Shown piece after piece: positions 8,949-18,304 of a DNA stretch of 64,000 bases. Within the stretch, counting starts at the first letter, position 1. Each line of letters starts with the position of its first letter. The notes under the pieces were generated by a model. That model searched no databases, was not told where the DNA came from, and saw nothing but the letters and a program-made list of their open reading frames with translations. The translations under genes were made by a program, and so were the position numbers. Source of the DNA: WTFY01 sp965203725 (GTDB lineage Bacteria > Pseudomonadota > Gammaproteobacteria > UBA4575); NCBI GenBank assembly GCA_965203725.1, contig CBDBDH010000001.1, positions 372,001 to 436,000 of the forward strand. The letters are read 5' to 3'.

Positions 8949-9677
8949 ATGAACCAGTTACATGCAGAAAATTTGCACAAGCGGTTCAATGCGCATGTGG
9001 CCGTTCAGCGGGCCAGCCTGGACGTCCGGTCCGGTGAGATTGTGGGTTTGCTGGGCCCCAACGGTGCAGGCAAGACCACATGTTTTTACATGCTGGCAGG
9101 ATTGCTGCGCACCACCGAGGGCCGCATCATCCTGAATGAGCTGGACATCACGCCCATGCCCATGCATGTCCGCGCCAGACATGGCATCGGCTACTTGCCG
9201 CAAGAACCGTCCATTTTCCGCGGCCTTACCGTAGAGCAGAACATCATGGTGAGTCTCGAAGCACGTGACGGCCTGGGGAAAAAAGAGCGCAGGCGGCAGT
9301 GCGACAGCCTGCTTGCCAAGCTGCGAATCGAACATATCCGTGACTCCAAAGGCCAGCAGTTGTCCGGCGGGGAGCGACGCCGCGCTGAAATCGCACGTGC
9401 GCTGGCGACCGAGCCGAAATTCATTTTGCTGGACGAGCCCTTCACGGGAGTGGACCCCATCTCGGTGAAGGACATACAGCAGATACTCAAGGACTTGTGC
9501 AAGCATGAAATCGGGCTGCTGATCACCGACCACAATGTCCGCGAAACCCTGGGCATATGCGATCGCGCCTACATACTCAGCAACGGGCATGTGCTGGCGG
9601 AAGGCCCGCCCTCCAGCATTCTCTCAAACCAGCAGGTGCGTGACACTTATCTGGGGGAGCACTTCTCACTCAGCTAG
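8949..9677 (+). CDS. lptB: LPS export ABC transporter ATP-binding protein
   Basis: ATPase of the LptB2FG complex that powers LPS extraction from the inner membrane. The 242 residues show Walker A GPNGAGKTT, Q-loop LPQEPSIFRGLT, signature LSGGERRR, Walker B FILLDEPFTGVDP and the switch histidine in LLITDHNVRETL. These are standard LptB motifs. LptF and LptG are not in the window. It follows lptA by 36 bp. Confidence 0.97.
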   Translation: MNQLHAENLHKRFNAHVAVQRASLDVRSGEIVGLLGPNGAGKTTCFYMLAGLLRTTEGRIILNELDITPMPMHVRARHGIGYLPQEPSIFRGLTVEQNIMVSLEARDGLGKKERRRQCDSLLAKLRIEHIRDSKGQQLSGGERRRAEIARALATEPKFILLDEPFTGVDPISVKDIQQILKDLCKHEIGLLITDHNVRETLGICDRAYILSNGHVLAEGPPSSILSNQQVRDTYLGEHFSLS

Positions 9678-9805
9678 CCTGTCCGGGACCAGCCAAGCCC
9701 GGTGTTCGAAATTCAGCAGCGCCTGCGCTGTCCGGCACGGGCCGCAGCCCTGCACTTCACAAATAATCAACCATACGCAAGCAATATTCATGCCATAATC
9801 TGGGC

Positions 9806-11257
9806 ATGCTGAAGCCCACCTTACAACTGCGTCTCGGACAACAGCTGACCATGACGCAACAACTGCAGCAGGCCATCCGGCTTTTGCAGTTGTCATCGCT
9901 TGAACTCAAGGCGGCGATCCAGGACGCCTATGAGTCCAATCCCCTGCTTGAAACCCAGGAAAACGATGGGCCTGGAGACCCGCCGGCTGAAAATGCAAAA
10001 ATCGGCGAAGACGATCATGAAATCCCGGCGGGCGCGGATGATCCGATGTCCCCGGCAGAGCCTGACGGCGAACGTGAATGGGATGCCATGTACGAGTTCT
10101 CCTACATGCCGGGGCCGAGCCACCGGACTGAGGACCATTTCGACTACCTGGAATCGAAAACGGCGCAGTCGCATGACTCCCTGCAGGATCACCTGTTGTG
10201 GCAACTGGAGCTCAGTGCGCTCTCTGACCAGGACCTGCTGGTGGCGGGAACCCTGGTCAATGCCCTGGATGAATCCGGTTATCTGCACGAGTCCCTGGAA
10301 AACATACATGCCAGCCTGCACCAGGCGCACGAAATAGGACTGGATGAGATCGAGGCCGTCCTCAAGTTCGTGCAGCGTCTTGATCCGGTTGGCTGTGGAA
10401 CCCGCAGCCTGCAGGAATGTCTGGACGTGCAACTGCAGCAAATGCCCGAGGACCTGCCCTTCCTGGCGCAGGCGCGTTCAATCGTGGCCGGGCATCTCGA
10501 CCTGGTGGGAATGAAGGACTATGCAAGACTGAGCGCCTGCAGTGGACTGGACATCGCCGAAATTGAACACGCGGTTGAACTGATCCAGACCCTGCACCCC
10601 AAGCCGGGAGACCTGGTCAACACGCAAAGGTCCGAATACATCGTGCCCGACGTATATGTCGAAAAACACGGGGAAAAATGGAGCGTGCGACTGAATCCGT
10701 ACACCCTCCCGAAACTGAGCATCAACGGCGTGTATTCGAACATGATCAAGGACCTGGCCAGCAGCGATGCCGATTACATGCGCGGCCAGTTGCAGGAAGC
10801 ACGCTGGCTGATCAAAAGCATCCAGCGCCGCAACCAGACCCTGGTGCGTGTTGCAACATCCATCGTCATGCATCAGCAGGCTTTTTTCGAGTATGGGGAA
10901 GAAGCCATGCAGCCTCTGGTCCTGAAGGACATCGCCGATGAAATCGACATGCACGAATCGACCGTATCGCGCATTACCACGAACAAATTCATGGATTCCC
11001 CAAAAGGTGTGTTTGAGTTCAAGTATTTCTTTTCAAGCCATGTCAGCACCAACGATGGAGGCGTATGCTCTGCCACAGCGATCAAGGCGATGATCAAGAA
11101 ACTGGTACAGGAGGAAAACCGGGCCAAGCCCTTGAGTGATCACAAAATCGCCGGCCTGCTTGAGCAAAAAGGCATCAGTGTCGCGCGCCGCACGATTGCC
11201 AAATACCGCGAATCCCTGACAATCCCGTCCTCCAGTCAACGCCGGCGCCTTGGGTGA
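9806..11257 (+). CDS. rpoN: RNA polymerase sigma-54 factor
   Basis: Alternative sigma factor that needs AAA+ activators and reads -24/-12 promoters. The 483 residues have the glutamine/leucine-rich region I (LGQQLTMTQQLQQAIRLLQLS), an acidic region II, a core-binding domain and the C-terminal RpoN box ending ARRTIAKYRE. Full length for the family. It lies 128 bp after lptB in the conserved lptB-rpoN-hpf-ptsN order. Confidence 0.97.
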   Translation: MLKPTLQLRLGQQLTMTQQLQQAIRLLQLSSLELKAAIQDAYESNPLLETQENDGPGDPPAENAKIGEDDHEIPAGADDPMSPAEPDGEREWDAMYEFSYMPGPSHRTEDHFDYLESKTAQSHDSLQDHLLWQLELSALSDQDLLVAGTLVNALDESGYLHESLENIHASLHQAHEIGLDEIEAVLKFVQRLDPVGCGTRSLQECLDVQLQQMPEDLPFLAQARSIVAGHLDLVGMKDYARLSACSGLDIAEIEHAVELIQTLHPKPGDLVNTQRSEYIVPDVYVEKHGEKWSVRLNPYTLPKLSINGVYSNMIKDLASSDADYMRGQLQEARWLIKSIQRRNQTLVRVATSIVMHQQAFFEYGEEAMQPLVLKDIADEIDMHESTVSRITTNKFMDSPKGVFEFKYFFSSHVSTNDGGVCSATAIKAMIKKLVQEENRAKPLSDHKIAGLLEQKGISVARRTIAKYRESLTIPSSSQRRRLG

Positions 11258-11315
11258 AAAGTTTTAATCTCATGACTTCTATGCTTAACTGTTATCAGCG
11301 CCAAAAGGAATAACC

Positions 11316-11636
11316 ATGCGAATAAACATTACTGGCCATCATCTCAAAGTGACCGATGCCCTGAGGAATCATGTAGAAAAGAAATTCAAGCGGCTGACCC
11401 GACACTTTGAACAGGTGATCAATGTTCACGTTATCCTGACTGTCGAAAAGCTCACTCATAAGGCTGAAGCCTCCTTGCAGGTAAGCGGCAGCAAGATTTT
11501 TGCAAACTCATACAATGAGGGCATGTATGCGGCCGTTGATTCCCTGGTAGACAAGCTGGATCGGCAAATCGTGAAGCACAAGGAAAAACTGAAAGATCAT
11601 CACCAAAGCGAAGTGAGGCATCGTACGAACTACTGA
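11316..11636 (+). CDS. hpf: Ribosome hibernation-promoting factor, short form
   Basis: HPF/YfiA-family protein that binds the 30S subunit and promotes 70S dimers or silences ribosomes in slow growth. The 106 residues start MRINITGHHLKVTDALRNHV and continue with the beta-alpha-beta-beta-beta-alpha fold. The long dimerising tail of long HPF is absent. A Shine-Dalgarno-like AAGGAA lies seven bases before the ATG. Conserved neighbour of rpoN and ptsN. Confidence 0.94.
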   Translation: MRINITGHHLKVTDALRNHVEKKFKRLTRHFEQVINVHVILTVEKLTHKAEASLQVSGSKIFANSYNEGMYAAVDSLVDKLDRQIVKHKEKLKDHHQSEVRHRTNY

Positions 11637-11654
11637 CATCCGGGATCCTGGATT

Positions 11655-12122
11655 ATGCTTCTCAAAGACTACATCTCTGAGAAAGGCGTGATATTCGCCA
11701 CATCCGTCAGTAGCAAAAAAAGTGCACTCGAACTTCTCAGTGGATCTCTTGCACAACAGCATCCGGATTTGACCAAGAACAAGGTGCTGGATGCCTTGCT
11801 GGCCCGTGAGAAACTGGGTAGCACCGGGCTTGGCAAAGGAATCGCAATCCCGCATTGCCGGCTGGAAGAAATCGATAATATCTACGTGGCAATGCTGAAG
11901 CTGGACGAGGGGGTTGAGTTTGAATCCACCGACAGCCTGGCTGTTAATTTTTTGCTTTGCATGGTGGTACCGGAAAATGCTGCGGACGAACAACTTCAAC
12001 TGTTGTCGGGTCTTGCCAAACTATTGAGCAATGACCAAGTCAGGCAATCCATAGAAAAATGCAGTAATGCAAAATGCCTTTACAACTTGCTTTGCCAGGA
12101 CCCGGAACAACTTGTGTCCTGA
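11655..12122 (+). CDS. ptsN: PTS EIIA-Ntr regulatory protein
   Basis: Phosphorylatable regulator of the nitrogen PTS, not a sugar transporter. The 155 residues have the EIIA type-2 fold and the phosphorylation histidine in GIAIPHCRL. In relatives it takes phosphate from HPr/NPr, and HPr and EI are both encoded downstream here. It lies 18 bp after hpf. Confidence 0.95.
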   Translation: MLLKDYISEKGVIFATSVSSKKSALELLSGSLAQQHPDLTKNKVLDALLAREKLGSTGLGKGIAIPHCRLEEIDNIYVAMLKLDEGVEFESTDSLAVNFLLCMVVPENAADEQLQLLSGLAKLLSNDQVRQSIEKCSNAKCLYNLLCQDPEQLVS

Positions 12123-12236
12123 CCCCATGACCGAGTTCTCCCTGCAAGCCGATACGCTGTTCCCGTCTCGTGGGACAGGTGAACTTTTTTGACGCAAGGC
12201 CAGGTCAAAGACAGATACCGTGGGATTGACTGCACA

Positions 12237-12791
12237 ATGACTGGATATTCCGGCAATGAAATTTCCGAGATTTCCATATTGCACGGGGTGTTCATGGAAA
12301 TCGCAGAGGTCGGTGTGCTGCTTGTTGGACAAAGTGGCCTGGGCAAAAGTGAACTTGCCCTGGAACTCATCAGCAGGGGGCATAGACTGATCGCAGATGA
12401 TGCCCCGGAATTCACTCGAATCGCAGCGGATACGATTTGTGGAACCTGCCCGGTTGCACTACAAGACTTTCTTGAAGTACGGGGATTGGGAGTATTAAAT
12501 GTACGCGAGATGTACGGAGAAAAGGCAGTCAAATCAAGCCAACACCTGGAACTGATTGTCAAGTTGGTCCCGGCGGAACAGACACCCTTGCAATCTGTGG
12601 ACCGGATCCGGATTCCCGAAAGCAAAATCGGCGTGCTGGGTGTTGATATCCCCATGAGCGTCCTTCCCGCAACCCCAAACAGAAATCTTGCTGTCCTGGT
12701 TGAGGCAGCTGCACGTTCACAATCGCTTAGCAAGCGTGGCTATGTCGCCAGCCAGGACTTCAGCGATCGCCAGAAAAAACTGATGCAGTAG
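12237..12791 (+). CDS. hprK: Short HPr kinase/phosphorylase (catalytic domain only)
   Basis: Phosphorylates or dephosphorylates the regulatory serine of HPr. The protein has the catalytic domain: HGVF, P-loop GQSGLGKSELALELI, RGHRLIADD, the signature LEVRGLGVLNVREMYG, and NLAVLVEAA. Full HprK in gamma/betaproteobacteria is about 310 residues with an N-terminal domain of about 130. Here only about 184 residues from the ATG (or 200 from a TTG at 12189) remain. In the space where the N-terminal domain would lie there is only about 110 bp after ptsN. HPr downstream keeps the serine-46 site. Confidence 0.9.
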   Translation: MTGYSGNEISEISILHGVFMEIAEVGVLLVGQSGLGKSELALELISRGHRLIADDAPEFTRIAADTICGTCPVALQDFLEVRGLGVLNVREMYGEKAVKSSQHLELIVKLVPAEQTPLQSVDRIRIPESKIGVLGVDIPMSVLPATPNRNLAVLVEAAARSQSLSKRGYVASQDFSDRQKKLMQ

Positions 12792-12797
12792 GTACTG

Positions 12798-13661
12798 ATG
12801 AAACTAGTCGTCGTGAGCGGCCTGTCGGGTTCAGGAAAAACGGTCGCTATCAATACCCTTGAAGACAACGATTTTTACTGCATCGATAATATGCCCCTGA
12901 ACATGCTGCCTGTCTGCATCGAGCAATTCATCGCAAGCTCTCCGGTTCTTTATGAAAAAATCGCGATCGGAGTCGATGCACGCAATGTCAGCCAGGACAT
13001 TCATGCGTTTCCGAATATCATCAAGGAATTCAGGCAACAGGACATTGACCTGGAGCTTGTATACCTGGAGGCCAGCGACGAGGCGCTGATACAGCGATAC
13101 AGCGAAACCGGCCGCAAGCATCCGTTTACCCAAAAAGGATTGTCGCTGATTGATGCCATTCAAACCGAAAAACAAATCCTTTCAGAAGTTGTACTGCTTG
13201 CCGATATCTGCATTGACACCACCTTGACCAACGTGCGGCAATTGCGTTCCGTAATTACAGACCGGATATGCAAGAACAGGTCAGCGACACTGACCCTGCT
13301 GTTACAGTCGTTTGGTTTTAAGTACAGCGTCCCGAATGATTCAAATTATGTTTTTGACGTACGCTTTTTGCCCAATCCTTACTGGGAACAGCACCTGCGC
13401 AGCTTGAGCGGCAAACACCCGGAAGTCACTGACTACCTGCAGTCTCATGAAGAAGTCAGGCAGATGATCACTTCAATTGGCGACTTCATCGAGTACTGGG
13501 TGCCTTATTTTTCCCGGGAAAGCCGCAATTACCTGAGTGTCTCCATCGGATGTACAGGTGGCCAACACCGCTCGGTGCACATCACGGAATTTCTGGCGGA
13601 CCGTTTCAGGAAGTCTGCAGACAAACATGTACTGGTCCGGCACCGGGACCTGAAATACTGA
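12798..13661 (+). CDS. rapZ: RNase adapter protein RapZ
   Basis: P-loop protein that in E. coli delivers GlmZ sRNA to RNase E and senses glucosamine-6-phosphate. The 287 residues show Walker A GLSGSGKTVAINTLED, the DNMPLNML segment, LEASDEALIQRYSETGRKHP and the C-terminal IGCTGGQHRSVHI motif. Full length. It lies directly between hprK and the EIIA-Man gene. Whether glmZ/glmY exist in this organism cannot be told from the window. Confidence 0.96.
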   Translation: MKLVVVSGLSGSGKTVAINTLEDNDFYCIDNMPLNMLPVCIEQFIASSPVLYEKIAIGVDARNVSQDIHAFPNIIKEFRQQDIDLELVYLEASDEALIQRYSETGRKHPFTQKGLSLIDAIQTEKQILSEVVLLADICIDTTLTNVRQLRSVITDRICKNRSATLTLLLQSFGFKYSVPNDSNYVFDVRFLPNPYWEQHLRSLSGKHPEVTDYLQSHEEVRQMITSIGDFIEYWVPYFSRESRNYLSVSIGCTGGQHRSVHITEFLADRFRKSADKHVLVRHRDLKY

Positions 13662-13662
13662 C

Positions 13663-14061
13663 ATGGCAGTATCCATACTCACCGTCACACATGGTCGCCT
13701 GGGGCATGAGTTGCTTGAAACGGCTGAATCCATGCTTGATGCCCCGCTCCCTCTGGTTTGCAGGGCACTTTCCGTGACCGATGCCAGCAACGCCGACGAA
13801 CTGCTGTCCGCGGCCCGAAAACTCTGTGCCGAGATCAACCAGGGAGACGGGGTGCTCGTTCTGACAGACATATTTGGTTCAACACCGAGCAATATCTGCA
13901 ACAAACTGAATGCGTCCGAAGATGTGCGTGTGCTTGCCGGACTCAGTTTGCCCATGCTGATTCGCACCATGAACTATCCTGACCTGAGTCTGGACTGCCT
14001 CGCAGAAAAAGCCCTCAGCGGTGCGCACGACGGCATTGTGGACTGCAGTTCGAAGAGATAA
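13663..14061 (+). CDS. PTS mannose-type EIIA protein
   Basis: Cytoplasmic EIIA of the mannose/fructose family. The 132 residues carry the phosphorylation histidine in THGRLGHELLE and the VLVLTDIFGSTPSN strand-loop typical of this fold. No EIIB, EIIC or EIID partner is nearby, so a regulatory rather than transport role is inferred. Its start lies 1 bp after the rapZ stop, and HPr follows 5 bp later. Confidence 0.92.
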   Translation: MAVSILTVTHGRLGHELLETAESMLDAPLPLVCRALSVTDASNADELLSAARKLCAEINQGDGVLVLTDIFGSTPSNICNKLNASEDVRVLAGLSLPMLIRTMNYPDLSLDCLAEKALSGAHDGIVDCSSKR

Positions 14062-14066
14062 GGCAC

Positions 14067-14336
14067 GTGCTCAGCAAGGAATTGACCATACTCAACAAGC
14101 TCGGTCTGCATGCACGTGCGGCAGCAAAGCTGGTGGCCCTGGCATCCGCTTTCCAAAGTGAAATACTGGTCGAAAAAGACTCCAGGAAGGTCAACGGGAA
14201 AAGTATCATGGGGGTCATGATGCTGGCAGCAAGCCAGCATTCAAAAGTGATCATTACTGCCTCAGGGACTGACGAGCGGGATGCGATGGTTTCCATCGAA
14301 AACCTGGTCAACAATTTTTTCGACGAAGATGAATAA
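14067..14336 (+). CDS. ptsH: Phosphocarrier protein HPr
   Basis: Small phosphocarrier between EI and EIIA proteins. The 89 residues start at a GTG and contain the active-site histidine in LGLHARAAAKLV. The regulatory serine region NGKSIMGVMMLAAS is the substrate of HprK. The end is acidic. Together with EI, EIIA-Ntr, EIIA-Man and the short HprK it forms a complete soluble regulatory PTS. Confidence 0.95.
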   Translation: MLSKELTILNKLGLHARAAAKLVALASAFQSEILVEKDSRKVNGKSIMGVMMLAASQHSKVIITASGTDERDAMVSIENLVNNFFDEDE

Positions 14337-14360
14337 GGTATTCAAGGACGCTGGTTTGCA

Positions 14361-16091
14361 ATGGCACTGATTATTTCCGGGATCGATGTATCAAAAGGCG
14401 TTGCCATAGGGAACGTGCATCTGCTCAATCGCGGTGCACCCGAAGTGCTTGAGCACAAACTGAAAAGGGACGAAATCAAATCGGAAGTCGAACGTTTCCA
14501 GAATGCCGTCGATGAAGCCAGCAACCACCTGCGCGGCATACGTGACACTATTCCCAAAGACACGCCCACGGATGTTGCCGCATTTATCGATTCACATATC
14601 CTCATGCTCAAGGATTCCACGCTTCGCAAGGTGCCGGCCGGGATCATTCGCAAACAACGCTGCAATGCCGAATGGGCGCTGAAAATACAGCATGACCAAC
14701 TGATCTCCACCTTTGAACAGATGGAGGATGATTATCTGCGCACTCGTGTCAATGATGTCGGGCACGTGATCAATCTGATTCAGCAAATCCTGAAAGACCG
14801 GCAGTACACGGTACAGATTGATGCGCAACCTCTGAAAGGTCGCATTATTGTGGCCGATGATCTTACTCCCGCAGACACCGTTTTGATGCAAACCCAGAGT
14901 ATTGCGGGCTTTATCACTGAACTGGGCGGGCCTCTCTCCCACACTGCGATTTTGGCCCGCAGCCTGGGAATCCCGGCCGTGGTCGGCGTTCAGGGTGCAC
15001 GCTCGCTTCTGCGACAGGAAGAACAGATCATCATTGATGGTGGCAGCGGCATGGTGTTGGCTGGTGCAGACCAGAAAACGATCCGGAACTATCGAATGAG
15101 ACAGCGCAAGGAAAAGGAAGCGCGACGCAAGTTGCGGGCCCTGCGCGATGTCTCGGCCAAGACACGCGATGGCCGGCGAATCAGCCTGCAGGCCAACATC
15201 GAGCTGGCCGAAGACATGATCGCACTGAGGCAGTCCGGAGCAGATGGTGTGGGACTCTACCGCACAGAATTTCTCTATATCGACCGCGAAGAACCGGCAG
15301 ACGAATCTGAACAGCTGAATGCCTACCGGACAATCATTCGTGCACTGAAAGGCAAACCCCTGACCATCCGCACTCTGGACCTGGGTGCCGAGAAGGAATT
15401 TGATCCCCATTTCCAGGGGCCACTCACGCAAAACCCCGCATTGGGGCTGCGTGCGATTCGCAGGTCCCTCAAGGACATCGACCTGTTCAAACAGCAGTTG
15501 CGGGCAATCTTGCGAGCTTCTTCCTACGGGCCGGTTCGTATCCTGTTGCCTATGGTTACAAGCCATGCCGAGCTTGTTCAGTCTTTATCCATCCTGGAAC
15601 AAGCCAAGCAGGAACTGGGGAGCGAGCAACACTCCTACGATCAAGACATCCCGATCGGCGCCATGATCGAGGTCCCCGCAGCAGCATTGTCTGCGCATAT
15701 TTTTGCAAAACAGCTTAACTTCCTGTCCATTGGCACCAATGACTTGATTCAATACACACTTGCCATTGACCGGATCGATGACCAGGTAAACTACCTGTAC
15801 GACCCGTTACATCCCTCCGTGCTGAAATTGATCGACTTGACCCTGCGTGCAGGCCGTCATGCAAAGATTCCCGTTGCCATGTGCGGAGAAATGGCAGGAG
15901 ACCCGCGCTATACCAGACTGCTGCTTGGCCTGGGACTGCAGGAATTCAGCACACACCCCTCCAACCTTCTGGAAATTAAACAGATTGTCAACCGGAGCAG
16001 GATTTCGGAACTGGAAAAGCCTGCGAGGAGAATCCTGAATACAACCCTGCCCGCCAGAATCACTTCCCTGGTTGATTCACTGAACGACTAG
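14361..16091 (+). CDS. ptsI: Phosphoenolpyruvate-protein phosphotransferase (EI)
   Basis: Takes phosphate from PEP and passes it to HPr. The 576 residues have the N-terminal HPr-binding domain, the active histidine in ELGGPLSHTAILARS, and the C-terminal PEP-binding barrel with GVGLYRTEFLY, GIMIEVPAAA-type loop (GAMIEVPAAAL), FLSIGTNDLIQY and the catalytic cysteine in VAMCGEMAGD. There is no N-terminal GAF domain, so it is EI rather than PtsP. It lies 24 bp after ptsH. Confidence 0.96.
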   Translation: MALIISGIDVSKGVAIGNVHLLNRGAPEVLEHKLKRDEIKSEVERFQNAVDEASNHLRGIRDTIPKDTPTDVAAFIDSHILMLKDSTLRKVPAGIIRKQRCNAEWALKIQHDQLISTFEQMEDDYLRTRVNDVGHVINLIQQILKDRQYTVQIDAQPLKGRIIVADDLTPADTVLMQTQSIAGFITELGGPLSHTAILARSLGIPAVVGVQGARSLLRQEEQIIIDGGSGMVLAGADQKTIRNYRMRQRKEKEARRKLRALRDVSAKTRDGRRISLQANIELAEDMIALRQSGADGVGLYRTEFLYIDREEPADESEQLNAYRTIIRALKGKPLTIRTLDLGAEKEFDPHFQGPLTQNPALGLRAIRRSLKDIDLFKQQLRAILRASSYGPVRILLPMVTSHAELVQSLSILEQAKQELGSEQHSYDQDIPIGAMIEVPAAALSAHIFAKQLNFLSIGTNDLIQYTLAIDRIDDQVNYLYDPLHPSVLKLIDLTLRAGRHAKIPVAMCGEMAGDPRYTRLLLGLGLQEFSTHPSNLLEIKQIVNRSRISELEKPARRILNTTLPARITSLVDSLND

Positions 16092-16183
16092 CTCCTCCTG
16101 ACCCGTATGTCCGTGCTTTGGCAGGAAACTACCAAAGCAGTTACACTTGCCACCCATCTTCGCAAACACAAACCGTTCAGCCA

Positions 16184-17536
16184 ATGCCTGACTCTGCTCT
16201 ACAGACACAAAACCAGACTCTGAAGGTCATCAGTGAAGCCTTGCAGACTGGAGCCATGCAACGTGCCCGGCGCATGCTGAACGCATTGCACCCGGCCGAG
16301 ATTGCCAATCTGCTGGAGGCACTTCCGCATTCACAGCGCATCATTGTCTGGAACATTCTCGACACCGATGACGGGGAAATTTTGCTGCATGTTGGCGAAG
16401 AAGTTCGCAGCGGCCTGATCAAGCTCATGGACAGCGAAGCCCTGGTAGCGGCTACCGAAGGTCTGGAGATCGATGATCTTGCAGACCTGCTTGTTGACCT
16501 GCCACACACGGTTACACAGCAAGTGCTGGCCAGCATGGACCATCAGGACCGCCAACGCCTGGAAGCCGTGTTGTCCTATGATGAAGATACCGCCGGAGGC
16601 CTGATGAATACCGACATGGTCACCGTGCGCCATGATGTCACACTGGATGTGGTGCTTCGCTATCTGCGCGGCCGGGGCACGCTTCCCGATGGAACAGACT
16701 CACTGTTTGTCGTCGACCGTTACGAACGCTACATTGGCGCACTTCCGCTCTCAAAAGTGCTGACCAACAATTCAACGAAAGTGGTACGCGATGTGCTTGA
16801 AGACGATGTTCGCGTGTTCGATGCCAACACGGAGGCTTCCCAGGTTGCAAAGGCTTTCGAGGATTTGGACCTGGTTTCAGCGGCAGTCGTTGATACAGAC
16901 AACAAGCTGATCGGCCGTATCACTGTGGATGACGTCGTGGATGTCATCCGGGAGGAAGCTGAGCATTCGGTGTTCAGCATGGCGGGCTTGTCGGAAGAAG
17001 AAGATTTGTTCGCTCCCGTTGTGGCATCTACACAGCGCCGCACCGTCTGGCTGGGTGTAAACCTGTTGACCGCATTTCTGGCTGCCTGGGTCATCAGCCT
17101 GTTTCAGGTGACTTTGGAAAAAATCATCGTGCTGGCCATTCTGATCCCGGTTGTTGCAAGCATGGGAGGTATAGCCGGTTACCAGACGTTGACCCTGGTG
17201 ATCCGGGGCCTGGCACTCGGACAGATCGGACGCAGTAATTCCAGGCTGTTATTGTTCAAAGAACTCGCGGTCGGGTTCTTGAACGGGATGACGTGGGCTC
17301 TCATCGTTGCGCTGATCGTTGTCCTGTGGTTCAAGGACTTCAAGATGGGTGGAATCATTGCAGTTGCAACCATGGCAAACCTGTTATGTGCTGCACTTGC
17401 GGGCGTATCGATCCCTGTGATTTTGCGCAACCTCAACATCGACCCGGCACTGGCGGGAGGCGTCATCCTGACCACGATCACAGACGTCATCGGGATTTTC
17501 GCCTTTCTTGGGCTGGCAACCTGGCTGCTGCTTTAA
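16184..17536 (+). CDS. mgtE: Magnesium transporter MgtE
   Basis: Mg2+ channel/transporter gated by cytosolic Mg2+. The ATG at 16184 gives 450 residues: an N-terminal superhelical domain, two CBS domains (about residues 130-250; TAGGLMNTDMVTV is typical) and five C-terminal membrane helices that begin near RRTVWLGVNLLTAF and contain the pore-region PVVASMGGIAGYQTLT. A TTG 66 bases upstream extends the frame but adds unrelated residues. It lies 92 bp after ptsI and may share its transcript. Confidence 0.94.
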   Translation: MPDSALQTQNQTLKVISEALQTGAMQRARRMLNALHPAEIANLLEALPHSQRIIVWNILDTDDGEILLHVGEEVRSGLIKLMDSEALVAATEGLEIDDLADLLVDLPHTVTQQVLASMDHQDRQRLEAVLSYDEDTAGGLMNTDMVTVRHDVTLDVVLRYLRGRGTLPDGTDSLFVVDRYERYIGALPLSKVLTNNSTKVVRDVLEDDVRVFDANTEASQVAKAFEDLDLVSAAVVDTDNKLIGRITVDDVVDVIREEAEHSVFSMAGLSEEEDLFAPVVASTQRRTVWLGVNLLTAFLAAWVISLFQVTLEKIIVLAILIPVVASMGGIAGYQTLTLVIRGLALGQIGRSNSRLLLFKELAVGFLNGMTWALIVALIVVLWFKDFKMGGIIAVATMANLLCAALAGVSIPVILRNLNIDPALAGGVILTTITDVIGIFAFLGLATWLLL

Positions 17537-17611
17537 AATCCGCCCCCCCCCAAAAAAGAGCCTGCCTGTTTGCTGTCGGGCCGTATTCTGCCCGGGTCCG
17601 GGAGGGCTCGG

Positions 17612-18178
17612 TCAGGTCTTTGGCAAGGTCACGCCGCGCTGACCCTGGTATTTTCCGCCCCGGTCCTTGTAAGAGGTTTCACAGGTCTCATCGGACTCGA
17701 AAAAGAGTACCTGTGCGATGCCCTCATTGGCATAGATTTTTGCCGGCAGTGGCGTGGAATTTGAGATTTCTATGGTGACATGACCTTCCCACTCGGGCTC
17801 AAGCGGGGTTACGTTGATAATGATTCCACAACGTGCATAGGTGGACTTCCCCAGGCACATCGTCAGTACCGAGCGTGGAATACGGAAATACTCAACGGTC
17901 CTCGCCAGCACAAAGGAATTTGGAGGGATCACGCACTCGTTTGCCTTGAGATCAATGAAACTGTCCATGTTGAACTGCTTTGGATCCACCATCGCAGAGT
18001 TGATGTTGGTGAAGATTTTGAATTCATCCGCACAGCGCACGTCATAGCCGTAGCTGGACGTTCCGTAAGAGACCAGGCGTCCGTTGTCACCGGAACGCAC
18101 CTGGCCTGCCTCGAACGGCTCAATCATGCCGTGCTGCTTCGCCATTCGACGAATCCAGCGATCTGATTTAATTGCCAT
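17612..18178 (-). CDS. dcd: dCTP deaminase
   Basis: Converts dCTP to dUTP for thymidylate synthesis. The 188-residue protein shows SYGTSSYGYDVR, the LARTVEYFRIP strand, the CLGKSTYARCGIIINVTPLEPEWEGHVT region (only landmarks quoted), and the C-terminal GKYQGQRGVTLPKT lid. Full length. It is convergent with mgtE and lies downstream of apbC on the same strand, a common pairing in gammaproteobacteria. Confidence 0.97.
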   Translation of the reverse strand: MAIKSDRWIRRMAKQHGMIEPFEAGQVRSGDNGRLVSYGTSSYGYDVRCADEFKIFTNINSAMVDPKQFNMDSFIDLKANECVIPPNSFVLARTVEYFRIPRSVLTMCLGKSTYARCGIIINVTPLEPEWEGHVTIEISNSTPLPAKIYANEGIAQVLFFESDETCETSYKDRGGKYQGQRGVTLPKT

Positions 18179-18304
18179 AGATACTCAACTTCACCATACC
18201 CCTGTCCGGGACCCGCCCGTACAGTGCAGTTCCAATGTACTTGTTACCCGGCGTGAGCGCAAAAAGCCGTGCGACTCGCCGGGACGGGACCATGAAAAAG
18301 GCAG

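Noticed and set aside
12127..12192. 21-codon frame between ptsN and hprK
   Set aside because: Too short to call as a gene; mentioned only as a possible relic of the lost HprK N-terminal domain.
17543..17551. Run of nine C's followed by A's after mgtE
   Set aside because: No hairpin precedes it, and it lies outside coding sequence, so neither a terminator nor a phase-variable tract can be supported.
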